This document shows, one piece after another, positions 45,754 to 55,264 of a stretch of 64,000 bases of DNA (positions are counted from its first letter, which is position 1; each line of letters opens with the position of its first letter). The translations under genes and the position numbers were made by a program. The notes beneath the pieces are model-generated. The model searched no databases and was not told where the DNA came from. It worked only from the letters and a program-made list of their open reading frames with translations. The stretch covers positions 1,922,001 to 1,986,000 of the forward strand of contig NZ_JACOQK010000001.1 of assembly GCF_014297275.1 (NCBI RefSeq), written 5' to 3'. This DNA comes from Clostridium facile (GTDB taxonomy: Bacteria > Bacillota > Clostridia > Oscillospirales > Ruminococcaceae).

Positions 45754-46233
45754 CCATACTATTTCAGATAATACAGTATGTTTTACTTTTTTCCGTAAAA
45801 AACGGGATTTTTCATTAAAAAACAATTGTAATTTTGTCATTCCTTCTAAAATAAAACGATAACAATTGATTTTACCAAATCCAATTGTACAAAATCCTTG
45901 TTTTTTATTTTTAAAATGTCAAACCAATTTACCAAAAATTAGTTTTATCCAATAAAGTACTTTACAGTAGAATCTTCAAAGTAATTTTATAAAAGATTGT
46001 ATGATATAACATATAAATCCCCCTTTTACAATAGTTTTACTGCACATAAAGATAGGAATAATGACCGTCCTTTTACAAATAATTATTGTTTCTAAAAAAT
46101 GTTCCAATATTATTTGGAGACAATATAGTCTTCAGCAATCAATAAAACTTCTTTGCAATGATTTATTGATATTGTTTATATCATTTATAAGATGAAATGG
46201 TCTATACTTTCTTAGTAGAAAACAAAAAACTAC
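45754..46233. other. AT-rich intergenic region
   Basis: About 480 bp between two minus-strand genes, full of A/T runs. No coding frame or RNA structure stands out. Confidence 0.45.
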
Positions 46234-46274
46234 AAAAAGAGAGAGGCAAAACATAGTAGGTGCCTCTCTCTTTT
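46234..46274 (-). terminator. Terminator of the cysteine desulfurase-to-SpoIID operon
   Basis: AAAAGAGAGAGGCA pairs with TGCCTCTCTCTTTT around a 12-nt loop, 6 nt after the SpoIID-like gene stop on the minus strand. Confidence 0.8.
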
Positions 46275-46280
46275 GTCATA

Positions 46281-47714
46281 TTAATAAACTTGTGTGCCAC
46301 TATAGTAATGGGTTAAAATCTGTTTATAGTTCCATCCTGCCTCACGGGCGTATAAATGTGCTCCCCACTGGCTCATTCCGACGCAATGTCCATATCCTCG
46401 AGTGGTAAAAATAAAGGTATCCCCAGAGGTTTCTACTGAAAAATAGGCACTTCTTACACCGCTTCCCCAGCCAGTTGCTTTATATAATTCCCATCCTGTC
46501 ATCATTCGGTTTCCAACCTGAACCTGATTCACATATCCATCCGCTGTATAATTGATGATTTTAATCCATCCAGAAATATCTCCATCTAATCCAAGGTCAG
46601 TTGTACCAAACCAGTTTTCTAAATACTGACGGAATTTATCTTTGGATACTTCCCTTTTGTAGTCCCAGTTGCTTCCAAGCGATTCATATTCACTGGGAAC
46701 ACTAATTAAATAAGGTAAGCTACCACCAAATACATCTTTAGAGTTTCTGCTGTAAGAAGCCATCGCAGCAGTATACATGGCATTAATTGGCTTGCCATTG
46801 TAGTAGACCATTTCTTCCGCAACTTCTTTGCAAATCTGTTTTACTTTTTCACTGGGTTTTTTATTGGTTGGCACTACATCTGCTTGTCCATTCATTGCTT
46901 TATATTGCGCATAGGTATGGCTAGCTACTGCTTGTGCCTTCAATGCTTCTGTTGACCAACTAGAAGACATTTCCGTCTCCACATAAAATGGTAGAATTTC
47001 ACTTGATAAATAATAATCCTGTTTTCCTTTAAAACTTACCAACATCCATTGAGGATTATTTTCGTAATCCCCACCGCCTGGCGGAACAGGAGTTTGGGAC
47101 GATTCTTCTGATGAAGAATTAGAAGAAAGTGGTTCACTGGAACTTGAGGAAGGAGGTGGGGAAACAGAGCTTGGTTCTGAACTACTACTTGGTTGGGAGG
47201 GTTCTTCCTGTGAAGATGATCCCACTGAAGGATCTCCACTACTAGAAGAATCTTGGGAATTTATCTCCTGTTGCGAGCTCTGAGCTGGAATGCTGCTGGC
47301 AATAATAGAACCTGTACCTCCAGTAGAAGAAGCTGCGCTTTGCATACTGGAAGGATTATCTTTTGTATCATCCACAGTAACCTGACTGTACTGCGGAGCA
47401 GCATTTTGTTCTGTAGTTTTGGGAGGAATATATTCCTGGGAAGAAAATTGATTTTTCGTAGAAGAAACATTCTCAAAAGATTCTGGTGGCAAAGATTCCA
47501 CCAGCTCTTCAGTACTCATTGTAATATACTCCAAATCATCTGGATCTTTGATGGGTTCAGAAGCATATTGTGATGTAATGGAATCGGAAATTTTCTGTAG
47601 TTCCGCGGAGGTAGGTTCTACTGGTTGGGAAGTACGGTATGCCACTAACACACCAAATACTCCTACCGTTGTTGCGCACAAACAGGAAATACCGCTCAAA
47701 ATCCATCGTTTCAT
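46281..47714 (-). CDS. SpoIID/LytB-domain secreted protein
   Basis: This 477-aa protein has one N-terminal membrane helix (residues 4-25), a 190-residue serine/proline/glutamine-rich linker (about 30-220, runs of S and SSEP) and a C-terminal SpoIID domain: LPFYVETEMSSSWSTEALKA (about 237-256), PINAMYTAAMASYSRNSKD, and GYGHCVGMSQWGA (about 440-452). SpoIID proteins are lytic transglycosylases that remodel peptidoglycan during engulfment. The long linker is unlike sporulation SpoIID and suggests a vegetative wall role. It is 29 nt behind the sortase gene. Confidence 0.85.
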   Translation of the reverse strand: MKRWILSGISCLCATTVGVFGVLVAYRTSQPVEPTSAELQKISDSITSQYASEPIKDPDDLEYITMSTEELVESLPPESFENVSSTKNQFSSQEYIPPKTTEQNAAPQYSQVTVDDTKDNPSSMQSAASSTGGTGSIIASSIPAQSSQQEINSQDSSSSGDPSVGSSSQEEPSQPSSSSEPSSVSPPPSSSSSEPLSSNSSSEESSQTPVPPGGGDYENNPQWMLVSFKGKQDYYLSSEILPFYVETEMSSSWSTEALKAQAVASHTYAQYKAMNGQADVVPTNKKPSEKVKQICKEVAEEMVYYNGKPINAMYTAAMASYSRNSKDVFGGSLPYLISVPSEYESLGSNWDYKREVSKDKFRQYLENWFGTTDLGLDGDISGWIKIINYTADGYVNQVQVGNRMMTGWELYKATGWGSGVRSAYFSVETSGDTFIFTTRGYGHCVGMSQWGAHLYAREAGWNYKQILTHYYSGTQVY

Positions 47715-47743
47715 GGCAATCCCTTTCTGTAATTATGTATCAA

Positions 47744-48670
47744 CTAGCCTTTATATTTTGCAGGATAAACAGCATCGCTATTCACTGCCGCATTGTTTAC
47801 ATTGACATCCGAAGTTTCCCCTTCACGGACTTTACGAGCTACCAATACTGTACGTGCATCTGTAAATTCGTAAGAACAGGTGGAAAGGGTCAAAAGCTGG
47901 TCTCCGTATTGTACATCCACATCTGCATCAAAGTAAGAACGGTCACGAACCTGTTGTACATAGCTGTTAAATGTTTGCTCGTCCATATCTAAAAAGTTCT
48001 GGTATTGGAAGGATTGGTCTTCCGGATCTGCCAAAAACACAGAAATAATCTTCCAATCTGCTTCCTCATAAACACTGTCAAAATTTACAATTGGGTGCTG
48101 CTGGTAAAAACTCAAATCCTTATAGTTTGTAATCTGTCCAAACACCCTTTTTCCGTTCATATGATGGCCATAAATTAGCAGATTGTTGCTGGTTTTATCC
48201 TGTTCCAAAGTACAACGATAATCCAGGAATGGTACCCCATAAATATCGTATTTTTTATAGATATTGTGGTATAAGTATTCATCATTGTCTTTTCCCTGTA
48301 CAACTGGGAAAGAAAGATTGGTTCCCTGAATTTCAATATATCCTTTAATATCCGGATTAATCTGGTATAAATCAGCAAATTTTGCATTATATCCTGGTGG
48401 AAGGTTAACTGGTTCCTCCTCTGGATCAGCATTTGCAGTTGTATCTTTATCTCTATCATATAGAGTAGCTACCTGGTCATAAAGTACATCGGATTTGTGG
48501 CGAGTCCAGTAATAATCCGCAATATAAATCGCTGAACCAATAAATACAATCAAAGCGACCAATAATACAATTTTACGGATTACTTCTCCTGGGCGGTCAC
48601 CCTTCCAAGGAAGGAAATACTTAAAAAAACGTTTGATCCATGATGGTTTTTTTGCAGTAGTATCACTCAT
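47744..48670 (-). CDS. Class B sortase
   Basis: This 308-aa membrane transpeptidase anchors proteins to the wall. A cytoplasmic N-terminus (residues 1-28) is followed by one membrane helix (about 30-49), then the sortase domain with NLLIYGHHMNG (catalytic histidine near 170), TLSTCSYEF (cysteine near 265) and ARTVLVARKV (arginine), the class B pattern. Its substrates are not adjacent. The two FIVAR enzymes with KTGD tails in this window are candidates. It lies 18 nt behind cinA and starts the peptidoglycan half of the operon. Confidence 0.9.
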   Translation of the reverse strand: MSDTTAKKPSWIKRFFKYFLPWKGDRPGEVIRKIVLLVALIVFIGSAIYIADYYWTRHKSDVLYDQVATLYDRDKDTTANADPEEEPVNLPPGYNAKFADLYQINPDIKGYIEIQGTNLSFPVVQGKDNDEYLYHNIYKKYDIYGVPFLDYRCTLEQDKTSNNLLIYGHHMNGKRVFGQITNYKDLSFYQQHPIVNFDSVYEEADWKIISVFLADPEDQSFQYQNFLDMDEQTFNSYVQQVRDRSYFDADVDVQYGDQLLTLSTCSYEFTDARTVLVARKVREGETSDVNVNNAAVNSDAVYPAKYKG

Positions 48671-48688
48671 ATTGGTTTTCTCCTTTAA

Positions 48689-49939
48689 TTAGATTAATTC
48701 CTGATTTAAAACGTTTAGTGCTAAACTAAGGGCGTGCATTGCAGTACGCTGCCGAATATCCTGACGTTCATCCGGTAATCCTCTGCTCAGATGTAATTCG
48801 ATCGAACGGACCTGGTTGTGAAACGCAACCCCCACATATACCAAACCCACAGGTTTTTCCGCTGTTCCACCATCTGGCCCAGCAATACCAGTAATTCCAA
48901 TACCAATATCAGCCTGCCCTCGCTGCTTGGCACAACTGGCCATCTGTTCCGCTACCTGGTGGCTTACAGCACCATAGGTTTTCAATGTAGTTGGGTCTAC
49001 TCCCAGTTCTTCCGCTTTGACCCGGTTGGCATAGGATACAATCCCATATGAAAAGCACTGGCTGGAACCTGGAATAGAGGTGATTTTTTCTGCCACCATT
49101 CCACCTGTGCAGCTTTCCGCTAAAGCGATGGATTTATTGTGCTGGATCAACTGTTTTACCAGCACTTCCTCCAAACTGGAGACATCCATGCCATATACAT
49201 ATTCTCCGACACGCTGTTTCACCTGTTCCACCATGTGGGAAACCATTTCTTCACATTTCTCTTTTGTTTCCGCTTTCGCAGTAATCCTTGCCAGTACTTC
49301 TCCCCGCTTTGCATAAAGAGCTACCGTAGGGTTTTGGTTGTCCAGCAATTCATCCAAAAGTTCATCCACACGGGATTCCCCTAAGCCGAAAATCCTCAGG
49401 CTATGGGATAAAATCACAGAATCTGTAAACTGCATCAAATAAGGGCGTACCTGTTCCTGAAACATTGGAACCAGCTCATGAGGAGGTCCTGGCAATAAAA
49501 TTGCGGTTTTTCCATTTTTTTGTACAGCCATCCCTGGTGCAGTTCCATGTTGATTCTGGAATACTGTCCCACCCTCAGGAAGCAATGCCTGTTTCAGGTT
49601 GTTTTCCGGCATCTCTTTTCCAAGCCTTTGAAAATAATCTTTGATCCTATGGACGGTCTGTTCATCCCGTACCAGCGGAACCCCCATCTGTTCACAAACG
49701 GTTTCTTTGGTCAAGTCATCTTTTGTTGGGCCAAGCCCTCCAGTCACCACGATTAAATCGCTGCGCTGAAGCGCTTGCGCGACGATTCCCTGTAAACGCT
49801 GTTTGTTATCACCAACCGTTGTATGGTACAGCAGGTTAATTCCCAATTCTGCTAGCTCGTTGGATAAAAATTTTGCGTGAGTATTTAAAATATCCCCTAG
49901 CAAAATCTCTGTACCAACGGCAATTAATTCGGCGTTCAT
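48689..49939 (-). CDS. cinA: CinA-type nicotinamide-nucleotide amidase
   Basis: This 416-aa protein joins a MoCF-like N-domain (residues 1-170, AVGTEILLGDILNTHAKFLS, VTGGLGPTKDDLT) and a PncC-like C-domain (about 250-410, ALAESCTGGMVAEKITSIPG). The second half recycles nicotinamide mononucleotide; the full-length form is also called competence-damage inducible protein. GGGGGTGG precedes the ATG. It sits between thiI and the sortase. Confidence 0.93.
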   Translation of the reverse strand: MNAELIAVGTEILLGDILNTHAKFLSNELAELGINLLYHTTVGDNKQRLQGIVAQALQRSDLIVVTGGLGPTKDDLTKETVCEQMGVPLVRDEQTVHRIKDYFQRLGKEMPENNLKQALLPEGGTVFQNQHGTAPGMAVQKNGKTAILLPGPPHELVPMFQEQVRPYLMQFTDSVILSHSLRIFGLGESRVDELLDELLDNQNPTVALYAKRGEVLARITAKAETKEKCEEMVSHMVEQVKQRVGEYVYGMDVSSLEEVLVKQLIQHNKSIALAESCTGGMVAEKITSIPGSSQCFSYGIVSYANRVKAEELGVDPTTLKTYGAVSHQVAEQMASCAKQRGQADIGIGITGIAGPDGGTAEKPVGLVYVGVAFHNQVRSIELHLSRGLPDERQDIRQRTAMHALSLALNVLNQELI

Positions 49940-50001
49940 TCTTCCACCCCCTGTGGACTGTTTTTATAGTTCTAATACAGATCGTTTTCTTCTCTTTTCT
50001 A

Positions 50002-51183
50002 TTAATATAATTCCATCCGTTTAACTTCCATGGTAGTATTTTCTACTACCTCGTCCAACAATGGTTCAAAATCAAATTTGGATTCCGCCAACTCTACAAA
50101 TTTTAACTGTGGCCGTGTTTTTGGATGTTTTGGGGTAAAGACGGTACAGCAATCTTCATATGGCTGGATCGAAGTTTCAAACGTGCCAATTTGATTGGCA
50201 ATCGCAATAATCTCTGTTTTGTCCATTCCAATAAGAGGACGTAAAACCGGTATCTCACAAACCGCATCGGTTGTAGCAAGGGCATGTAATGTCTGGCTGG
50301 CAACCTGCCCCACACTTTCTCCGGTAATCAATGCTTGGAATTCATTTTTTGCACAAATTTTCTGGGCAATTTTCATCATCAGGCGACGCATAATAATTGT
50401 GAAAAATTCTTCTGGACAGTGTTCCCGGATTTCTTCCTGGATTTTTGTAAATGGAACACAGTAAAACTGGATATCCCCACAGTAAGGGGTCAAGAGTTCA
50501 CACAATTCCTCTACCTTTTGTTTCGCACGGTCGCTGGTATAAGGAGGGCTAATAAAGTGGATCGCACTGATTTTCAACCCACGTTTTGCCATCATATACC
50601 CCGCTACTGGGCTATCAATCCCACCGGACAACAGCAGCATCGCTTTTCCACCGCTGCCAACAGGCAAACCGCCTGCGCCCTGGTAACGTTTTGCGTAAAC
50701 ATAAGCAGCAAAATCCCGGATTTCCACCATCACAACGACATCTGGATTGTGAACATCCACCTTTAAATGATGGAATTTTGAGAGCAAATATCCACCTAAT
50801 TCCCTTGTGATTTCCGGCGTTTTCATTGGGAAACTTTTATCAGAACGTTTTGCCTCTACCTTAAAGGTTCTGGCATTTTCCAGTTCCTCCGCTACATACT
50901 CTACCGCTTTTGCCTTAATATCCTCAAAGTCTTTTTCCACAATAGCGGCACGGGAAAAAGCTGCAATCCCAAAAATGCTTTTGATCCGTTCTACAGCCTC
51001 ATCCATATCACAGGTATCTTCTTCTGGACGGACATATATAGTGGACTGGGCACGGGTATATTTAAATTTTCCCAGATCCTTTAAGCGATACCTCACATTT
51101 TTCACCAAAATATCTTCAAAGGTTGCCCTGTTTAATCCCTTCAGGGCAATCTCCCCTTCTTTCAACAAAATAATTTCTTTCAT
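50002..51183 (-). CDS. thiI: tRNA 4-thiouridine synthase
   Basis: This 393-aa enzyme makes 4-thiouridine in tRNA and can supply sulfur for thiamine. A ferredoxin-like part and THUMP domain (about 55-165) precede the PP-loop SGGIDSPVAGYMMAKRG (about 183-199). It lacks the rhodanese domain of the E. coli protein, as in Bacillus, and would take sulfur from the cysteine desulfurase upstream. I start at the ATG at 51183 (MKEIILLKEGEIALKGLNR): the longer frame reaches 32 codons into a region overlapping the desulfurase stop, unlike any family member. Confidence 0.93.
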   Translation of the reverse strand: MKEIILLKEGEIALKGLNRATFEDILVKNVRYRLKDLGKFKYTRAQSTIYVRPEEDTCDMDEAVERIKSIFGIAAFSRAAIVEKDFEDIKAKAVEYVAEELENARTFKVEAKRSDKSFPMKTPEITRELGGYLLSKFHHLKVDVHNPDVVVMVEIRDFAAYVYAKRYQGAGGLPVGSGGKAMLLLSGGIDSPVAGYMMAKRGLKISAIHFISPPYTSDRAKQKVEELCELLTPYCGDIQFYCVPFTKIQEEIREHCPEEFFTIIMRRLMMKIAQKICAKNEFQALITGESVGQVASQTLHALATTDAVCEIPVLRPLIGMDKTEIIAIANQIGTFETSIQPYEDCCTVFTPKHPKTRPQLKFVELAESKFDFEPLLDEVVENTTMEVKRMELY

Positions 51184-51224
51184 TTCTATATCATAATCCT
51201 TTCCGTTTTTATGATGGAATCGCC

Positions 51225-52358
51225 TTATTTCTGTCTTGCCAAGGTAGCCATACCTTCCTGAAGCCCTGCAATCAGACAATCCAAATCCTGTTTGGTAGTT
51301 TCATAACTAAAGCTTATCCGCAATGCGGAATCCACTTGCTGGTCAGAGCATCCTAGTTCGCTGAGCACACCACTGTGTGCCCCTTTGGAACAAGCAGAAC
51401 CACTGGATACATAGATTTCTTTCTGCTCTAAAAAATGCAGCATTATTTCAGAACGGATTCCCAACACAGAAAAATTACAAATATATGGGGCATCATCTGG
51501 CTGGGAATTCCAAACAATTCCTGATATCCCTTGCAGCTGTTCCCGCAAATAGTGGTTCAATTCTTGATAATAGGATAAATTACGCCGAATGGAGGGGGCA
51601 ATCGCTTGAATAGCCGTGCCAAATCCGGCAATCATTGGAACGGATTCCGTACCGGAACGCAAACCTTTTTCCTGTCCTCCTCCTAAATTCCTAGGCAGTA
51701 CTCGCACCCCTTTTTTAAGATAAAGAGCACCAATCCCCTTTGGCGCATAAATTTTATGTCCACTAATGCTCATCATGTCTACCGGCATTCTCCCAACCTG
51801 GAAAGGCAGTTTTCCAAACGCCTGTACAGCATCTACATGGAACAACAAATTAGGACTTTTCCGTTTTATTTTCTTTCCAATTTCATCAATAGGTAAAATC
51901 AACCCTGTTTCATTATTCACATACATACAGGAAACCAAAATGGTCTGATCATTGACAGCTTCCACAAAATCTTCCGGGGCGAACTTTCCATTTTCCCTTG
52001 GGGATATCCGTATTACTTCTAACCCCTGCTTTTCCAATTCATCAAATGGATGTCCAGTGGCCGGATGTTCCACTGTGGTAGTAACTACTCGGTTCCCACG
52101 ACGGTGCATTGCCTGTGTCCCACCCAATATTGCCAAGTTGCTGCTTTCGGTCGCACCAGAAGTAAAAAACAGTTCTGCTGGTGTGCATCCCAACGTTTTC
52201 GCAATGATTTTTCTCGCAGCGGTAACAATGTTTTCCGCTTCCAAACCAAATCTATGTAAAGAAGATGGGTTGCCATATCGTTTTTCCATAGCATTTACAG
52301 CAGCGTCCACTGCTTCCTGACGCACTTTTGTGGTGGCAGCATTGTCCAAATAAACCAT
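51225..52358 (-). CDS. Cysteine desulfurase, NifS/IscS family
   Basis: This 377-aa PLP enzyme takes sulfur from cysteine. MVYLDNAATTKVRQEAVDA begins it, SISGHKIYAPKGIGALYLKK holds the PLP lysine (about residue 200), and SSGSACSKGAHSG holds the catalytic cysteine near 325. The adjacency to thiI (41-nt gap) marks it as its sulfur donor, as with NifZ in Bacillus. It heads the minus-strand operon; its ribosome site is weak and far from the ATG. Confidence 0.93.
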   Translation of the reverse strand: MVYLDNAATTKVRQEAVDAAVNAMEKRYGNPSSLHRFGLEAENIVTAARKIIAKTLGCTPAELFFTSGATESSNLAILGGTQAMHRRGNRVVTTTVEHPATGHPFDELEKQGLEVIRISPRENGKFAPEDFVEAVNDQTILVSCMYVNNETGLILPIDEIGKKIKRKSPNLLFHVDAVQAFGKLPFQVGRMPVDMMSISGHKIYAPKGIGALYLKKGVRVLPRNLGGGQEKGLRSGTESVPMIAGFGTAIQAIAPSIRRNLSYYQELNHYLREQLQGISGIVWNSQPDDAPYICNFSVLGIRSEIMLHFLEQKEIYVSSGSACSKGAHSGVLSELGCSDQQVDSALRISFSYETTKQDLDCLIAGLQEGMATLARQK

Positions 52359-52581
52359 AGGTAATGAACTCGACTCCTTATTATTCTAATAAATTATCCC
52401 TGATTTTTGACCAATATTGTACATGAATTTACACTATCATTTCAAAACTATTCTGATATTTTACTTTATATTGCCAAATATCTGAGAATACAAATAATAC
52501 ACTCTAATATTAGTGTATATTATTATACTACATCATTTGTTCAAAATCTACTGTATAACATGTTAATTTTATGAATGTGAT
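52359..52581. other. Divergent intergenic region
   Basis: About 220 bp between cysteine desulfurase and coaX. It contains the coaX promoter at its right edge; the desulfurase promoter was not identified. Confidence 0.4.
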
Positions 52582-52609
52582 TTGACTTTTCCCCGGTTTG
52601 CTTTATAAT
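52582..52609 (+). promoter_or_regulatory. Promoter of the coaX-rimM-trmD operon
   Basis: TTGACT (52582-52587), a 16-nt spacer and TATAAT (52604-52609), about 57 nt before the ATG. Confidence 0.7.
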
Positions 52610-52665
52610 GTTGACAGGAATACTTTTTATTTTTACAATCAAATCCAGAGGAGGGGATTCTTTCC

Positions 52666-53436
52666 ATGGTGTTAGCAATCTGCATTGAAAATTCCAATCT
52701 TATTTTATGTGGGACATCTCACCACCGCAAACTGTTCCAGTCTTACCTGCGTACAGACTTAGAAGGAACAGCGGATGAATACGCGATTTCAATCCGGTCG
52801 ATATTGGATTTACACGGATTAAGCGGCTCTGACATAGAAGGAGTTATTTTGTCTTCGGTAGTCCCTCCTTTGGCAAGTGTCGTAAAACAGGCAGTAAAGA
52901 AACTCACCAAAGCAAACATACTGGTGGTTGGCCCCGGTATTAAAACTGGTTTGAATTTGAGGATTGAAAATCCAGCACAACTGGGAGCCGATCGTGTATG
53001 CAATGCAGTTGCTGCCCTAAAGAAATATCCTGCTCCTATTATGGTGGTAGACATGAATACCACTACAACGGTTTCGGTACTCAACGAAAAAAAGATGTTT
53101 ATTGGCGGCTGTATTATCCCCGGTGTATCCAGTTCACTGGAAGCCCTGTGTACAACGGCAGCCCAACTGCCGCAAATCAGCATTGAAGAATGCCCTGATT
53201 CGATTATTGGTTCCAATACAGTATCCGCTATGCAGGCAGGAATTCTATATGGAAACGCTTGCCTGTTAGATGGATTGATCCAACGACATCAGGAAATATT
53301 AGGAGAAGGTTTGACAGTCGTGGTAACAGGAAAACAAGCGGAGCCAATTATCTGCTTATGTAAATATCCCGTTACCTATGATCCCAGTCTGTTAATGGAT
53401 GGATTGTTGATTTTATATGAAAAAAACACAAAATAG
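52666..53436 (+). CDS. Type III pantothenate kinase-like protein, divergent
   Basis: This 256-aa protein aligns along its length with type III pantothenate kinase (CoaX): SSVVPPLASV, VVGPGIKTGLNLRIENPAQL, GADRVCNAVAALKKYP and VSAMQAGILYG are all there. The nucleotide motifs are altered: the N-terminal DVGNTN reads CIENSN, the second DFGTATT reads DMNTTTT, and the late GGxA region reads TGKQAEP. The gene may be a CoaX relative that lost kinase activity. The ATG has AGAGGAGGGG upstream. It is followed by rimM after 13 nt. Confidence 0.75.
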   Translation: MVLAICIENSNLILCGTSHHRKLFQSYLRTDLEGTADEYAISIRSILDLHGLSGSDIEGVILSSVVPPLASVVKQAVKKLTKANILVVGPGIKTGLNLRIENPAQLGADRVCNAVAALKKYPAPIMVVDMNTTTTVSVLNEKKMFIGGCIIPGVSSSLEALCTTAAQLPQISIEECPDSIIGSNTVSAMQAGILYGNACLLDGLIQRHQEILGEGLTVVVTGKQAEPIICLCKYPVTYDPSLLMDGLLILYEKNTK

Positions 53437-53449
53437 TATGAGGTGAACT

Positions 53450-53971
53450 ATGGCTTACCAGAGATTTTTAGAAACAGGACAGATTGTGTCCACCCATGGC
53501 ATCAAAGGGGAAGTTCGCATTCAACCCTGGTGCGACGATTCTGCATTTTTAACGGAGTTTGATTCCTTTTATCTTGATAAACAAGGAAAAAATAGTATTA
53601 TGGTGGAGTCCGCCCGTGTCCACAAAAATGTAGTGGTTGCCAAATTCCAAGGCATAGATACTATGGAACAGGCACAAAAAATGCGCAACTGCATATTATA
53701 TATTGACCGGGAAGAATTAGAGCTGCCAGAAGATACCTATTTTATTCAGGATTTAATTGGGCTGACAGTAAAAAATGTTGATACTGGTAAAGTATATGGC
53801 AAACTGACACAAGTTTCCCAGCCAGGCGCAAACGATGTTTACCATATTACAGACGACCAGAAAAAAGAACGGTTAATTCCGGCAATCCCCGATGTAGTAA
53901 TCCGTACCGATTTAAAAGACGGCATTATGGAAATTCGACCTTTGAAAGGATTGTTTGAAGATGAGGATTGA
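53450..53971 (+). CDS. rimM: 16S rRNA processing protein RimM
   Basis: This 173-aa assembly factor helps mature the 30S head. The N-domain FLETGQIVSTHGIKGEVRIQ and the C-domain PRC-barrel (LIGLTVKNVDTGKVYGKLTQ) are typical, with IPAIPDVVIRTDLKDG near the end. It overlaps trmD by 11 nt, so translation is coupled. GAGGTGAAC precedes the ATG. Confidence 0.95.
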   Translation: MAYQRFLETGQIVSTHGIKGEVRIQPWCDDSAFLTEFDSFYLDKQGKNSIMVESARVHKNVVVAKFQGIDTMEQAQKMRNCILYIDREELELPEDTYFIQDLIGLTVKNVDTGKVYGKLTQVSQPGANDVYHITDDQKKERLIPAIPDVVIRTDLKDGIMEIRPLKGLFEDED

Positions 53972-54698
53972 TATTGCTACATTATTTCCGGAAATGTGTG
54001 AAACGGTGCTAAATGAAAGTATTATTGGCCGTGCCAGAAAAAAAGGAATTTTAGAGCTTTATACCCATAATATCAGGGATTATACCATGGACAAGCACCG
54101 AAGAGTGGACGATACCCCTTATGGCGGAGGGATGGGGATGTTGATGCAGGCAGAACCGATTTACTGCTGTTACCAGGATATTGTACAAAAGAGCGGAAAC
54201 ACCCCCCATGTCATCTATATGTCTCCGCAAGGGAAACCATTAACCCAGAAAAAAGCCATCCAGCTTTCCCAACAGGAACATTTGCTTCTAATTTGTGGCC
54301 ATTATGAAGGGGTAGATGAACGTATTATTGAGGAAATTGTAGATGAAGAGATTTCCATTGGCGATTATGTACTGACTGGAGGCGAACTTTCGGCATTAGT
54401 GCTGGTAGATTGTGTGGGAAGGCTACAGGAAGGCGTATTATCGAGCAGTGAATGTTTTGAGGAAGAAAGTCATTTCAATGGTTTGCTGGAATATCCTCAG
54501 TATACCCGTCCCCCTGTTTGGCATAAAAAACAAGTGCCTGAGGTTCTACTTTCCGGCCACCATGCCAATATTGCAAAATGGCGCAGAGAGATGTCGCTGC
54601 TTCGCACATTAAAAAAACGTCCAGATATGCTGGATTCAGCAGATTTAACGGAGAATGACCTTAAATTTCTTAAAAATTGTAAAAATAAGGAAGTTTAA
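53961..54698 (+). CDS. trmD: tRNA (guanine37-N1)-methyltransferase
   Basis: This 245-aa SPOUT methyltransferase makes m1G37 in tRNA. It has RKKGILELYTHNIRDYT, VDDTPYGGGMGMLMQAEP, LICGHYEGVDERI and the knot segment EEISIGDYVLTGGELSALVL. The ATG at 53961 has AAAGGA ten bases upstream; a TTG two codons earlier is less likely. It sits behind rimM, a common pair. No rpsP or rplS follows. Confidence 0.96.
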   Translation: MRIDIATLFPEMCETVLNESIIGRARKKGILELYTHNIRDYTMDKHRRVDDTPYGGGMGMLMQAEPIYCCYQDIVQKSGNTPHVIYMSPQGKPLTQKKAIQLSQQEHLLLICGHYEGVDERIIEEIVDEEISIGDYVLTGGELSALVLVDCVGRLQEGVLSSSECFEEESHFNGLLEYPQYTRPPVWHKKQVPEVLLSGHHANIAKWRREMSLLRTLKKRPDMLDSADLTENDLKFLKNCKNKEV

Positions 54699-54848
54699 TT
54701 TTGATTTTTGCGAAAATAATATAGTTACTTTGCATAGTAGGTTGAAAACTATATAGTCATGTTGCACAATCAGATCATCCGTTTTGATTGAGAAATTACC
54801 ATAGTATGAAATCTTTCCAAAAATCCGCCGGATTTTGTATAATTGACG

Positions 54849-54877
54849 TTGACGGTTTGAATAATAATTCGTATAAT
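54849..54877 (+). promoter_or_regulatory. Promoter of the HPr gene
   Basis: TTGACG (54849-54854), a 17-nt spacer and TATAAT (54872-54877), about 67 nt upstream of the start. Confidence 0.7.
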
Positions 54878-54943
54878 TAGGATTGTTGATTGAACCCATT
54901 CACTTTGATAAAATTTTTAATTAGCTTTAATAGGAGTGTCTTT

Positions 54944-55207
54944 ATGTACGTAAAAGAAGTATCAGTAAAAAATCAGGTTGGTTTGCATGCTAGACCAGCA
55001 ACATTTTTTATCCAGAAAGCAAACGAATTCAAATCTTCCATCTGGGTGGAAAAAGAAGAACGCAGAGTAAACGCAAAAAGTTTGCTGGGTGTTCTGTCCC
55101 TGGGTATTGTAGGCGGTACCAACATCAGAATTATTGCTGATGGCGCTGACGAACAAGAAGCTGTGGAAGGTTTGGTTTCTTTAGTAGAAAGCGGTTTTGC
55201 TGAATAA
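54944..55207 (+). CDS. ptsH: Phosphocarrier protein HPr
   Basis: This 87-aa protein carries phosphate in the PTS and, in Gram-positives, controls carbon use. Histidine 15 (VGLHARPA) and serine 46 (AKSLLGVLSLG) fall exactly at the expected positions, so both phosphorylation routes are possible. I start at the ATG at 54944, with AGGAG 7-8 nt before; the longer frame to 54890 has an odd hydrophobic extension. It is monocistronic, and no PTS EI gene follows. Confidence 0.95.
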   Translation: MYVKEVSVKNQVGLHARPATFFIQKANEFKSSIWVEKEERRVNAKSLLGVLSLGIVGGTNIRIIADGADEQEAVEGLVSLVESGFAE

Positions 55208-55224
55208 GTTGCGTTTTGGATTTG

Positions 55225-55252
55225 GCTCCATATCACTTTTGTGATATGGAGC
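55225..55252 (+). terminator. Terminator of the HPr gene
   Basis: GCTCCATATCAC pairs with GTGATATGGAGC, followed by TTTTTTCTTTTT. It sits just before the third repeat copy. Confidence 0.9.
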
Positions 55253-55264
55253 TTTTTTCTTTTT

